Source: Methanococcoides alaskense (GTDB lineage Archaea > Halobacteriota > Methanosarcinia > Methanosarcinales > Methanosarcinaceae). Taken from it: a DNA stretch of 64,000 nucleotides. This document shows positions 18,399-26,783 of the stretch, piece after piece; the first letter of the stretch is position 1, and the number at the start of each line of letters is the position of its first letter. The stretch covers positions 570,749 through 634,748 of the forward strand of contig NZ_JAVDQI010000001.1 of assembly GCF_031454185.1 (NCBI RefSeq), written 5' to 3'. The position numbers and the translations under genes are program-made. A model generated the notes under the pieces. The model made no database searches and was not told the DNA's origin. It worked only from the letters and a program-made list of their open reading frames with translations.

Positions 18399-18420
18399 AA
18401 AGTAGTATTATGCTACTTTT
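18399..18420. terminator. Hairpin with T-rich tail between convergent genes
   Basis: AAAGTAG and CTACTTT form a 7-bp stem around TATTATG, followed by TTATACCTTTTTTAC. It lies immediately after the stop of the winged-helix gene and before the end of the convergent KaiC-like gene, so a terminator is likely. Confidence 0.55.
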
Positions 18421-18445
18421 ATACCTTTTTTACTTATCCTGCCAT

Positions 18446-19825
18446 TCAAGGCAACACATCACACTGAAGCTTGATGCCAGTGTCAGAGATCGTGTATTCC
18501 CGCATGATCAGACCATGGCGAGAACCTTTGGATTTCAGTATCCTCAGATACCTTTTGAACTCATTGGAACAGAGTATCTGCGTAAGGGTTATCACAGTGT
18601 CCATGATAAATGATGCATCATTGCTCATGATTCTGCCCGTCTGCGGGTCCAGTTCTGTTGTGAAAACTGAGGATACGCCCATACTGTTGAGATAATTTGT
18701 AAGGCTAAGCAGGTATCCACGAAGTTTTATATCATCAGGGAATGTGATCTCCAGATTGACAAGGCCGTCCAGAACAATACGCGTAATACCAAGTTCATCT
18801 ATGAGTTCCTTTAGTCTTATTGCATGTTCCGCAGGATGAATTTCCTCAGGATTGGAATGAATGAACCGTAATTGCCCGGAATCGACATACTTTTGCATAT
18901 CCCAGCTGAACTTTGCCGCTTCCCTGATGATCTGTTCCGGCCTTTCACCATAGGATACGATTACCCCATTCTCACCATTAATGAGACCTTCCATCATGAA
19001 ATTCCATGCGAAGACCGACTTACCCGAGCCAGGCTCACCTGCAACGAGCATACTGCTACCTGCAATTATGCCCCCGTAGAGCATAAGATCGAGATTTTCA
19101 ATCCCAGACCTTATCTTTGTTTCAGCTACCCCATCAACTTTAGAACTTACCAGGCGGGGATAGACGACGAACCCTTCAGAACTTACATCATAACTGTAAT
19201 CCCTGGCAGTGCTTACCCCCCTCTTTTGGAGATCGAGTCCCAGCATCTTAATAACTCTCATTTTATGTGCAGTATGATAACCGGAATTCTCTTTTGACAG
19301 GTAAATGATACCATCGGTAAGATGACTAACCACAGACCCATGTATCTGTTCTTCCAGAAGTTCAGCTGTCAGCAGCACAAGAGCATTCGATTCCTTGAGC
19401 ATGGAGTCAAGCGTATAGAAAAAGCGCCTTCTTTCCTGTTCAACGAAACCAAATCCCATAGGAGTTATAGGATCAATGACGATGCGATCAGGATTTTCTG
19501 AGGTTATAACATTCCCCATTTCGATCAACATGCTCAGTGGATCCTTTTCAGCAGCCTGTCTACTTAATGGATGGATACTGACATTCTCGAAGAGGAACGG
19601 GAAAACAGACTGCAATTTCTCGAATCTTTCAGATGTCTCTGTTGTAAGCGGTATGTACAGCACTTTCTCTCCGTTCTTTGCGGCATTTGAAAGCATCTGA
19701 AGTGCCATTGTGGTCTTACCGACCCCAGCTGTACCGGCAACAAGGATAGTCGAAGGGGTTCTAAACCCACCAAGTATCTCATCAAGTCCCTCAATACAAC
19801 ACGGTAAATTCTGAAGTTCGGACAT
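18446..19825 (-). CDS. KaiC-like tandem RecA-domain ATPase
   Basis: The 459-residue protein holds two RecA/KaiC domains. Domain 1 has Walker A GTAGVGKTT (about residues 30-38) and Walker B-like RIVIDPITPMGFG. Domain 2 has Walker A GEPGSGKS (about residue 265), then IVSYGERPEQI and RIVLDGLVNLEI. This is the archaeal KaiC family, used in signalling and motility control. No Kai clock partners are nearby. Function here is not known, and gvpD-like or circadian roles should not be assumed. Confidence 0.85.
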   Translation of the reverse strand: MSELQNLPCCIEGLDEILGGFRTPSTILVAGTAGVGKTTMALQMLSNAAKNGEKVLYIPLTTETSERFEKLQSVFPFLFENVSIHPLSRQAAEKDPLSMLIEMGNVITSENPDRIVIDPITPMGFGFVEQERRRFFYTLDSMLKESNALVLLTAELLEEQIHGSVVSHLTDGIIYLSKENSGYHTAHKMRVIKMLGLDLQKRGVSTARDYSYDVSSEGFVVYPRLVSSKVDGVAETKIRSGIENLDLMLYGGIIAGSSMLVAGEPGSGKSVFAWNFMMEGLINGENGVIVSYGERPEQIIREAAKFSWDMQKYVDSGQLRFIHSNPEEIHPAEHAIRLKELIDELGITRIVLDGLVNLEITFPDDIKLRGYLLSLTNYLNSMGVSSVFTTELDPQTGRIMSNDASFIMDTVITLTQILCSNEFKRYLRILKSKGSRHGLIMREYTISDTGIKLQCDVLP

Positions 19826-19927
19826 TATAATTTTCTATATGCATAAGGATTACTTATACTTTCTCGAGTCCAGCACACCCGCGTCGCCACCAATACTGCC
19901 AGTAACACTATATATTGCAAAAACTTC

Positions 19928-20197
19928 TCACTGATCGGACCCATTGAATGGTCCTGTTACAAGCTTTCCGCTCCTTTCCATCAGAACCTCTACCTTCTTC
20001 TCGGAATCCTCGATCTTCTGATTACAAAGCAGTGCCAGTTTCATACCTTTCTCAAAGGTCTCAATACTTTCATCAAGTGTAAGCTGCCCTCTTTCAAGCT
20101 GATCCACTAGACGTTCTAGCTCCTCCAGAGATGCTTCGAAGGTCTGTTCTTTTTCTGTCGCCTCTTTTTCAGACTTGGTCTTCTTTGTATTTCCCAT
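19928..20197 (-). CDS. xseB: Exonuclease VII small subunit
   Basis: XseB supports the large subunit XseA in single-strand DNA degradation. The 89-residue protein shows the family core: FEASLEELERLVDQLERGQL, then LDESIETFEKGMKLALLCN and QKIEDSEKKVEVL, which fold as a helical hairpin. I chose the ATG at 20197 because GGGTGAT sits just upstream and the product begins MGNTKKTKSE. A longer reading to 20236 would overlap xseA by more than 30 bases. It follows xseA by 4 bases. Confidence 0.9.
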   Translation of the reverse strand: MGNTKKTKSEKEATEKEQTFEASLEELERLVDQLERGQLTLDESIETFEKGMKLALLCNQKIEDSEKKVEVLMERSGKLVTGPFNGSDQ

Positions 20198-20201
20198 ATT
20201 A

Positions 20202-21425
20202 TCACCCTTCGTAATGCAGGTATTTCTTCCTGTCACGGATTATATTTTCAACCTTACACTCAAATATCCCGTCATTGACAATAACATCCAATTGCGCATT
20301 CTCCTTCAGCTCGCTGACACTTGAGATAGATACCTTCCTTTCAGGATCTAACGCTATACTATACCCCCTTATGATCGTGTTCAGGGGACTTACCGCATTG
20401 AGCCTAGACGAATGGAATTTAAGTTCGAACGCTTTATCCTCCAGGGCCCTCCCCATGGAAGAGGTCAGTTTCATGGTAAGCTCATCCAGATACTGAGAGT
20501 CCTGCATCAGCATATCCATTATATGTTGCGGCTCCAGTTTATTCCGGACATTTTCCAGCCGACCTTTCCCTTCTGAAATAACATGCCCCACCTTATTCTC
20601 TAATCGGGAGGACAATGTTGCAAGATGCCTTTTTACCTCTTTCTTATCCGGCACTACAAGTTCTGCCGCAGCAGAGGGGGTCGGAGCACGCATATCAGCA
20701 GTAAAATCAGCAATGGTAAAATCCGTTTCATGCCCCACAGCGGAAACTATCGGTTTTTTGGAATTGAAAATGGCCCTTGCGACCACCTCTTCATTGAAAG
20801 CCCACATATCTTCAAGGGAACCGCCACCCCTCCCCACAATTATAACGTCAACATCCGTCTGGTTAAGCAGTTCAATTGACCTGACAATACTTTCCGCAGA
20901 CCTCTCCCCCTGAACAATGGTAGGGCTTAATAAGATATTGACCGGATACCTACGGCCGATAACATTCAGAATATCGTGTATCGCAGCTCCCGTGGGAGAA
21001 GTTACAACCCCGACCCTCAGAGGATATTCAGGTATTGGTATTTTGTGAACATCACTGAAGATACCTTCTTTCTCAAGCTTGTTCTTAAGCTGCTCATAAG
21101 CCTTGTATAGCTCGCCCACACCATCGGGACGAATGTCCTGAACATAGAGTTGATACTGCCCGCGTACCACATACACATCCACTGAACCGAATACCAGTAC
21201 CTTCATGGAGGATTCCAGCTCGAACCGGAGAGTCCGGTTCACAGACTTGAAGCTGACACAACTTATCTGACTTTTTCCATCCTTGACAGTAAAATAATAA
21301 TGACCCGAACTATGCTTTGTAAGATTGGAGATCTCCCCCTGCACCCAGATCTGATTAAGTTTAGGATTGTTCGACAGAGTGTTCTTGATGAGGTTGTTCA
21401 GTTCTGTAACAGTATATGCGGGCAT
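20202..21425 (-). CDS. xseA: Exonuclease VII large subunit
   Basis: XseA is the catalytic subunit that digests single-stranded DNA. The 407-residue protein has the N-terminal OB fold (IWVQGEISNLTKHSSGHYYF), the catalytic-domain markers GVVTSPTGAAIHDI, GRGGGSLEDMWAFNEE and VSAVGHETDFTIADF followed by RAPTPSAAAE, then a coiled-coil region and a small C-terminal domain. It is about 40 residues shorter than the E. coli enzyme. The family is mainly bacterial and patchy in archaea, so ancient transfer is plausible. It is paired with xseB downstream. Confidence 0.95.
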   Translation of the reverse strand: MPAYTVTELNNLIKNTLSNNPKLNQIWVQGEISNLTKHSSGHYYFTVKDGKSQISCVSFKSVNRTLRFELESSMKVLVFGSVDVYVVRGQYQLYVQDIRPDGVGELYKAYEQLKNKLEKEGIFSDVHKIPIPEYPLRVGVVTSPTGAAIHDILNVIGRRYPVNILLSPTIVQGERSAESIVRSIELLNQTDVDVIIVGRGGGSLEDMWAFNEEVVARAIFNSKKPIVSAVGHETDFTIADFTADMRAPTPSAAAELVVPDKKEVKRHLATLSSRLENKVGHVISEGKGRLENVRNKLEPQHIMDMLMQDSQYLDELTMKLTSSMGRALEDKAFELKFHSSRLNAVSPLNTIIRGYSIALDPERKVSISSVSELKENAQLDVIVNDGIFECKVENIIRDRKKYLHYEG

Positions 21426-21610
21426 TGTTCAAGTCTCCATCATGACGTACGATTATGTCTTTTTCCTATTAGTATATAGAGCGAGTAGGTTGAAAGTAAT
21501 TTAAGTATGGATACGTAAGTAAATTATTCATAGGCATCATAGACATAAAGTCCCAGCTTGTAAAAATGCAACGACATCTTTTATTAGGTATGAAAGGATA
21601 AATCATTTTA

Positions 21611-22105
21611 ATGTCTGCTACAAATGGATCAACTTTTCTATCCAGGCTGGATAAAACGGGAACTGACATTCTCAAATGCATGCATTGTGGCGTTTGTACC
21701 GGCAGTTGTCCGTCTGGAAGGCATACGAGTCTGAATGTAAGGAATTTGCTCAGGAAGGCTCGCAAAGGTGAATCTGTGCTTTCTGATGAGACACTTTGGA
21801 CATGTACAACATGTTATAATTGTCAGGAACGTTGCCCGAGGGGAATTAATATTGTTGATGCAATTTTTGAGATACGTGCGATAGCAGTACATGAAGGGAT
21901 CATCCTCCCGGAACATCACACCGTGGGCAAACTATTGATCGAACACGGGCATGCGGTGCCCATAAATGCTGAGAACAAAGCAAAGAGAGAAGCACTTGGG
22001 ATGGATGCTTTGCCACCCACAGTACACAGTTTCCCGGATGCATTGAGTGAAGTTAGGAAATTGCTTGCCAACTGTAAATTCGATGAGTTGATATCAAATG
22101 AGTGA
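21611..22105 (+). CDS. hdrC: Heterodisulfide reductase subunit C (soluble type)
   Basis: HdrC carries two [4Fe-4S] clusters that pass electrons to HdrB for reduction of the CoM-S-S-CoB heterodisulfide. The two ferredoxin-like motifs are CMHCGVCTGSCPSG (residues about 22-35) and CTTCYNCQERCPRG (about 61-74). The length of 164 residues is standard, and no membrane segment is seen. The stop lies 22 bases before the preferred hdrB start, so this is an hdrCB operon. No hdrA is present here, and the partner must be encoded elsewhere. Confidence 0.92.
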   Translation: MSATNGSTFLSRLDKTGTDILKCMHCGVCTGSCPSGRHTSLNVRNLLRKARKGESVLSDETLWTCTTCYNCQERCPRGINIVDAIFEIRAIAVHEGIILPEHHTVGKLLIEHGHAVPINAENKAKREALGMDALPPTVHSFPDALSEVRKLLANCKFDELISNE

Positions 22106-22127
22106 ATCTGCAAGGAAGGAACACGAA

Positions 22128-23018
22128 ATGAACAAAATGTCGCTGTTTCTCGGGTGTGTGATCCCTAATCGATACCCAGGTATTGAAAAAAGCACAAAGC
22201 TATGCCTTGAGAAATTGGATATCGATTGTGTCGATCTTGAAGGGGCTTCATGTTGTCCGGCACCGGGAATTCTTCGGTCGTTCGATAAGACCACATGGCT
22301 TGCCCTGTCCAGCAGGAATATTACATTGACCGAAGATCTTGGACGGGACATACTTACTATCTGTAATGGATGTTATGGGTCCCTTTCCGATGCGAATAAT
22401 GAATTGAAAGCTGACGAGGACCTAAAGGAAAGTGTTAATTCTCACCTTGCAGCCGTAGACAGGGAATTTAAAGGTACACAGGATATTCGCCATATTACAG
22501 AGTTCTTATATCAGGAAATAGAGCCCGGGAATATACGTGAACTTGTCACACAACCTCTGGAGATCAGGGTTGCTGTGCATTATGGCTGCCACCTGCTGAA
22601 GCCTTCAAAGGAGAGGACAGGTATGAGTGTGGAAAGGCCTTCTTTCTTTGATGAACTTGTTGAGGCCACAGGTGCAGTGAGCGTGGATTATCAGGATAAG
22701 ATGGAATGTTGTGGTGCTGGTGGAGGTGTCAGGTCTGCTTTGAGTGATGAAGCCCTTGCCCTCACAGAACATAAATTGTCAATGATAGAAGCAGCAGGTG
22801 TTGATTGTATTGTCAATGCATGCCCGTTCTGCCACATGCAGCTTGATGTAGGACAAACTGACCTTAATGAAAGAGATGGTACAGAGCATTCAATACCAGT
22901 CTTGCATTACACACAATTGTTAGGGCTTGCTTTTGGATATACCGTAGAGGAACTGGGCATTGACCTCAATTCGACATTGAACAAAGCTTTTTTTGAGATG
23001 ATCGAGGAGCGACCTTAA
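22128..23018 (+). CDS. hdrB: Heterodisulfide reductase subunit B (soluble type)
   Basis: HdrB holds the catalytic non-cubane [4Fe-4S] clusters that cleave CoM-S-S-CoB. Both CCG domains are visible: LEGASCCPAPG in the first and HYGCHLLKPSK, MECCGAGGGVR and NACPFCHMQLD in the second. The start at 22128 is favoured because the family begins near MxxSLFLGC and AAGGAAGG lies just upstream. An in-frame ATG at 22098 would overlap hdrC. This is the cytosolic HdrBC type found in Methanosarcina beside the membrane HdrDE. Confidence 0.93.
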   Translation: MNKMSLFLGCVIPNRYPGIEKSTKLCLEKLDIDCVDLEGASCCPAPGILRSFDKTTWLALSSRNITLTEDLGRDILTICNGCYGSLSDANNELKADEDLKESVNSHLAAVDREFKGTQDIRHITEFLYQEIEPGNIRELVTQPLEIRVAVHYGCHLLKPSKERTGMSVERPSFFDELVEATGAVSVDYQDKMECCGAGGGVRSALSDEALALTEHKLSMIEAAGVDCIVNACPFCHMQLDVGQTDLNERDGTEHSIPVLHYTQLLGLAFGYTVEELGIDLNSTLNKAFFEMIEERP

Positions 23019-23076
23019 TTCTCACTTTTTTACATGCATGCTGCTCTTGAACAAAGCATGTGAGGTTTTAAAAAAT

Positions 23077-23140
23077 CAGAAGCTGCTTGTTTAGATCAGC
23101 TTGTTGATTGAGTTGTTCTCATCCATGATATCAAGACCGA
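23077..23140 (-). pseudogene. Remnant of mtrH 3' end
   Basis: On the minus strand this encodes GLDIMDENNSINKLI followed by a stop, closely matching the MtrH C-terminus GLEIMDENHPINKLV with its stop at 23486. The match continues at DNA level over about 64 bases with roughly 8 differences. Just beyond it the similarity jumps to a region about 95 bases further inside mtrH (a TGTCTGTNGG block), so the copy has an internal deletion. No open frame of useful length remains. Confidence 0.8.
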
Positions 23141-23188
23141 ATGTCTGTAGGCTAATGAATATTGAGACTTCCGTTCCGAATTTTATTT

Positions 23189-23295
23189 TTCTGCTATGTC
23201 AATTATCTCCCGAATAACAATAGGCCAAGTAACAGTATAATTGCAAGACATATCATAATGACAAAAATGAGTGTCGGAAAATTTTTTTGATCCAT
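23189..23295 (-). pseudogene. Remnant of mtrA 3' end and mtrA-mtrF junction
   Basis: The stretch copies the real mtrA/mtrF junction at about 24906-24986. It shares CTCCCGAATAACAATAGGCC and the start region of mtrF. On the minus strand, 23203-23295 is open as a 30-residue peptide (MDQKNFPTLIFVIMIC, then the tail LLLGLLLFGR and a stop) that matches the MtrA membrane anchor ending LLGLLLFGR. It could be a relic or, less likely, a tiny membrane peptide. Confidence 0.7.
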
Positions 23296-23485
23296 AAAGC
23301 GTAATTTGAACCTACCGTATAAATAAAATGCCACTCCATTCACTATTTTTCTAAAGAAAATAATTTATGCAGGAATAATTCCTTTTGGAGTTTTACAACT
23401 CTTATGAACCAGAAGAGGAAACCAAAATACAGATCTGGAAATTAGAAATAAGTTAATGAAAAAAAGAAAATGAAAAGCTGGTTGT

Positions 23486-24442
23486 TTAGACCAGCTTGTT
23501 GATTGGGTGGTTCTCATCCATGATCTCAAGACCGAGTTCTTTTGCGGTCTCAGCAAGGATGATATCTACCATTGCGGTTGCAGGGTAGACTGTGTCAGTG
23601 TTCTCGATAGGACCGAACAGCTGGAAGTTGGAACCGAGTGTCTGTGGGACAAGGTTCGTTCCGATATCTGCTGGCATGTAAACTGCCTTGCGCTGTTCCT
23701 TTGTTTCGAAGCCCTTCTTGTAATCCTTCATCCAGTCCCATGCAGAAGCAAGGTTGTGGTATCCGCCACCTACAGGGAGTCCGAAGTGACCCTTTACAGC
23801 GATTACTGCTCTCATGGATGCACCAGCGCCTGCTCCGAGTGGAGTTGCAGCTACATCAACGAGTGGTTTTGTGATGCCACAGTCCTTTGCGATGTCGAGC
23901 ATACCCATGGTCTGACCTGGACCACCGGTCTCAAGAACCTCAAGCTTTCCTTTTACGGTTGGGTCTGTTGCGTTGAACGCAAGGACGATTGAAGCATTGA
24001 TATCACTCTTTCTGATAGCTTCGATCTCATCGTCGTGGATACTACCGTTGATAGAGTTGTAGATAGCCCTGTCAGCTACACCGATCTCTGTAACGTATTC
24101 TGCTGCTGTAGCACGTACTTCTCCTGCGGATGAGTCGATAAGGAAAGGTGTCTTGTCATCTTCTGCAACGAACCAATCGATGTATTTCTTGATAGCCTGT
24201 GGCGTTTCACCGACGATCTGGTTAACACATGGGTTACCTGTTACATCGGTCATCTCAAGCATGTGGTTCCAGAGATTGTCTGCTGCTTCCTTGTCGAAAA
24301 CTCCCTCATCTTCATCGGTCACGATCTTGTGCCTGTTGTAGAACATTGAACCGATCAGAATTGTTGGGTACTGACCCGGCTGACCGCCGAACTTGACGCC
24401 GCCAACCTCGAATACTTCCTGTTTCTTGTCAAATTTAAACAT
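23486..24442 (-). CDS. mtrH: Tetrahydromethanopterin S-methyltransferase subunit H
   Basis: MtrH transfers the methyl group between methyl-H4MPT (or H4SPT) and the corrinoid on MtrA. The 318-residue protein begins MFKFDKKQEVFEVGGVKFGG and shows the family blocks PTILIGSMFYNRHKIV, TGNPCVNQIVGETP and TPLGAGAGASMRAVIAVKGH. It is the last gene of the mtr operon, 14 bases after mtrG. A degraded copy of its 3' end lies about 350 bases downstream. Confidence 0.97.
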   Translation of the reverse strand: MFKFDKKQEVFEVGGVKFGGQPGQYPTILIGSMFYNRHKIVTDEDEGVFDKEAADNLWNHMLEMTDVTGNPCVNQIVGETPQAIKKYIDWFVAEDDKTPFLIDSSAGEVRATAAEYVTEIGVADRAIYNSINGSIHDDEIEAIRKSDINASIVLAFNATDPTVKGKLEVLETGGPGQTMGMLDIAKDCGITKPLVDVAATPLGAGAGASMRAVIAVKGHFGLPVGGGYHNLASAWDWMKDYKKGFETKEQRKAVYMPADIGTNLVPQTLGSNFQLFGPIENTDTVYPATAMVDIILAETAKELGLEIMDENHPINKLV

Positions 24443-24456
24443 GTTATTACCTCTTA

Positions 24457-24684
24457 TCAGATGAGTATAGGAGAGAGTGAAATGTAGATCAAGAATATCA
24501 ATATACCAGCTATTGCTCCGTACATTATGCCTATATCCCTACCTAATTTCTTTCCGATCCTCTGTGCGATCTCACTGTTTACGAATTCGATCTTCTCGTC
24601 GATCAAATTGAGCTTCTCAAGAACCTCATTGAAATCTGCAGGGTCTGTTACAACACTTGGTGTTGTGTTCTTTGCGTCGCTCAT
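24457..24684 (-). CDS. mtrG: Tetrahydromethanopterin S-methyltransferase subunit G
   Basis: The 75-residue subunit has one C-terminal transmembrane helix (GIMYGAIAGILIFLIYISL) after a helical cytoplasmic part (NEVLEKLNLIDEKIEFVNSE). Its size and order between mtrF and mtrH identify it. The start overlaps the mtrF stop by 4 bases, consistent with coupled translation of the small subunits. Confidence 0.95.
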   Translation of the reverse strand: MSDAKNTTPSVVTDPADFNEVLEKLNLIDEKIEFVNSEIAQRIGKKLGRDIGIMYGAIAGILIFLIYISLSPILI

Positions 24685-24920
24685 ATTACACCACCTACCT
24701 GCCAGATGATCAATGGGAGTATCAGTACCATAACAACTGCGAATGCAAAACCGACAATAAAGCCGGTTGCAGCTGTCGCGTTAACTCCGGAGTCGAGCTT
24801 CTGGTTCCTTGCGATAAGCTGAGCCCTGTATCGAATTCTATCGACAACGTTTTCAATGGCACCCATCTGTGGGCTGATTACCATTGGGACTCCCTGTCCA
24901 GATTCTATTTCTTCTGCCAT
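24681..24920 (-). CDS. mtrF: Tetrahydromethanopterin S-methyltransferase subunit F
   Basis: The 79-residue subunit has an N-terminal cytoplasmic part (MAEEIESGQGVPMVISPQMG) and one transmembrane helix (TGFIVGFAFAVVMVLILPL). Its order after mtrA and before mtrG matches the Methanosarcina arrangement EDCBAFGH. It begins 5 bases after the mtrA stop. The mtrA-mtrF boundary is the part duplicated in the downstream remnant. Confidence 0.94.
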   Translation of the reverse strand: MAEEIESGQGVPMVISPQMGAIENVVDRIRYRAQLIARNQKLDSGVNATAATGFIVGFAFAVVMVLILPLIIWQVGGVI

Positions 24921-24925
24921 GTCAA

Positions 24926-25651
24926 TTACCTCCCGAATAACAATAGGCCAAGTAGTGACAGCGTGATTGCAAGACCGATCATTATACCTTCGACCTTACC
25001 TGCGTGTACACCTGCATGATACTTGTTCCAGTTACCGGCAATGACCATTTCCCTGTCAATATCAAGGATCCGGTTCCTGATCGTTGCGATCTCAGCTGCC
25101 ATTGGCTTAAGTCCGCCGGCCTCTTCCTCGGCTTCGCCGTCACCTTCGCCGACTTCTAAGACCATAGGATCAACATCAAGTGCTCCAGGGTCCTTTGCCA
25201 CACATTCTTTGATCTTTGCAACGATCTGCCCCATATCCTCGGTACCGATCATGTCGATCATTTCAACCTGCTGCTGAAGTCTTTCGACCGCTTCATCAGT
25301 GAGGTTCTCGACATAAGGAATAGCACCTGTTGCACCCACAATACGGTTATCACTTACACCGTTCTTGTGGACCATCATGAACGCTTCACCGGTAATGTGT
25401 CCTTTGACTTCGGAACCGGTAATGATCACGAATCTGATGTTAGGATTTCCAATGATCTGTGCAACGACCTTCTCAAGACCGAGGTTCTCTGTTTTACATG
25501 GACCTGTAATTGCAGCCCCTGCTTCAAGTTGTGGGGCGCCAGGTATGTGTGATCCACAGGTGATAACAGCAACGCAGTTCTTTACGTCCCCTACCTCGTA
25601 TTCACCTTTTAGGGTTGGCCAGTCTACTGCTGGTTCTCTCTTATCTACCAT
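24926..25651 (-). CDS. mtrA: Tetrahydromethanopterin S-methyltransferase subunit A (corrinoid protein)
   Basis: MtrA carries the cob(I)amide prosthetic group whose methylation drives Na+ export. The 241-residue protein has the corrinoid-domain pattern (VAVITCGSHIPGAPQLEAGA, GPCKTENLGLEKVVAQIIGN, and a conserved HITGEAF in which His is a candidate cobalt ligand). It ends with a membrane anchor (GIMIGLAITLSLLGLLLFGR). It follows mtrB by 1 base. Confidence 0.97.
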   Translation of the reverse strand: MVDKREPAVDWPTLKGEYEVGDVKNCVAVITCGSHIPGAPQLEAGAAITGPCKTENLGLEKVVAQIIGNPNIRFVIITGSEVKGHITGEAFMMVHKNGVSDNRIVGATGAIPYVENLTDEAVERLQQQVEMIDMIGTEDMGQIVAKIKECVAKDPGALDVDPMVLEVGEGDGEAEEEAGGLKPMAAEIATIRNRILDIDREMVIAGNWNKYHAGVHAGKVEGIMIGLAITLSLLGLLLFGR

Positions 25652-25652
25652 A

Positions 25653-25976
25653 TTATAGACCTCCGATCAAACTGAGGATGTATAGTGTCAATGCTATCAT
25701 ACCTGAGAAGACAAGACCGACTACAACACCATAGAAAGTGTTACCGAAGAAACCTGCTTTTAATGCTGTGTCTTCCCTTCCGGGGAAGGCATTCAAAAGC
25801 TTCATGTCAGGTGAAAGTGAATTGACCAGATCATCAGCGATCTTATCAAGTTCATTGACCTGTTCCATGATCGGATCCATTGAGTAACAGATGATGTCCT
25901 CACGTTCTGCTGCCAGAACTGATGTAAGTGGGTCTAATACAAGATGTGCTTCTGGTGCTACGTGTACCATGCTCAT
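25653..25976 (-). CDS. mtrB: Tetrahydromethanopterin S-methyltransferase subunit B
   Basis: The 107-residue subunit has a cytoplasmic N-terminal part (MSMVHVAPEAHLVLDPLTSV) and one C-terminal transmembrane helix (FYGVVVGLVFSGMIALTLYI). Size and order between mtrC and mtrA identify it. The start overlaps the mtrC stop by 4 bases. Confidence 0.94.
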   Translation of the reverse strand: MSMVHVAPEAHLVLDPLTSVLAAEREDIICYSMDPIMEQVNELDKIADDLVNSLSPDMKLLNAFPGREDTALKAGFFGNTFYGVVVGLVFSGMIALTLYILSLIGGL

Positions 25977-26782
25977 TCTAATTCCTCCTCAGTAGGCAGA
26001 AGACCGGTTCCAAGAACCTTATACGCGTCTCTGTTAACGAGTTTGACAAACTTACTGAATGCAATGTACCATATGAAAACACCGATCAGTATAGATGGAA
26101 CAGCAGATGCGCCATCTGCGACGGTTGCTACGATACCTGCAACGACCATTGCGATCGCACCTTTCTCAACAGCGGTCATCAATGTCCTATCCTGAGTTTC
26201 ATCAGGACCAAGGTTCGCATTGAATGGATGGAGAATTGCCATACCACCAGCGATGAAGATCACTGCGATATATCCGGTTGCAACAACGGTTTCCAGTACT
26301 GCATCGAACATGAAGGTACCTGTCATTGCGACACTAAGGCCGATGATGGTAAGTGCACCTGCACCAGCGATCTCTGTCATGGACTGTTCCATAATAGGAA
26401 TGCCCATTCCAAGGACCTTGTTAGCGAGTACACCAATGACAAATCCGATAATTGCTGCCGTAATAAATGCTACGATAGGTCCGGCAATGCCGCCGACTGC
26501 AAGTCCGAACATGGATGCAACAACACCCATACCAAGTGCCATCATACCAATGGATGGAACACCGGTACCAAGACCGTAACTTGCTACACGCCTGACAGCT
26601 GCACTTCCCCAAACGATCGCACAGATAGCGCCAAGTGCACCAATGAATGCGAATGCGGGTGATGCAACGGAAAGGAAATGACCTCCGTATGCTCCTGCGA
26701 GACCTCCGAGAGCTCCCAGAGCGATCAACTTATTCTGTGGAATGCCACCTGTGGCTTCTCCACCAGCTCCTCCTGCGGACAT
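25973..26782 (-). CDS. mtrC: Tetrahydromethanopterin S-methyltransferase subunit C
   Basis: A 269-residue polytopic membrane subunit with about seven to eight hydrophobic helices rich in Gly and Ala, part of the Na+-translocating core with MtrD and MtrE. I chose the ATG at 26782 (MSAGGAGGEATGG), one base after the mtrD stop region. An upstream in-frame ATG at 26821 would lie inside mtrD. The order fits the operon. Confidence 0.95.
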   Translation of the reverse strand: MSAGGAGGEATGGIPQNKLIALGALGGLAGAYGGHFLSVASPAFAFIGALGAICAIVWGSAAVRRVASYGLGTGVPSIGMMALGMGVVASMFGLAVGGIAGPIVAFITAAIIGFVIGVLANKVLGMGIPIMEQSMTEIAGAGALTIIGLSVAMTGTFMFDAVLETVVATGYIAVIFIAGGMAILHPFNANLGPDETQDRTLMTAVEKGAIAMVVAGIVATVADGASAVPSILIGVFIWYIAFSKFVKLVNRDAYKVLGTGLLPTEEELE

Positions 26783-26783
26783 A

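Noticed and set aside
18446..19825. Circadian KaiC assignment
   Set aside because: The tandem RecA domains are KaiC-like but no kaiA/kaiB is present; archaeal relatives have other roles.
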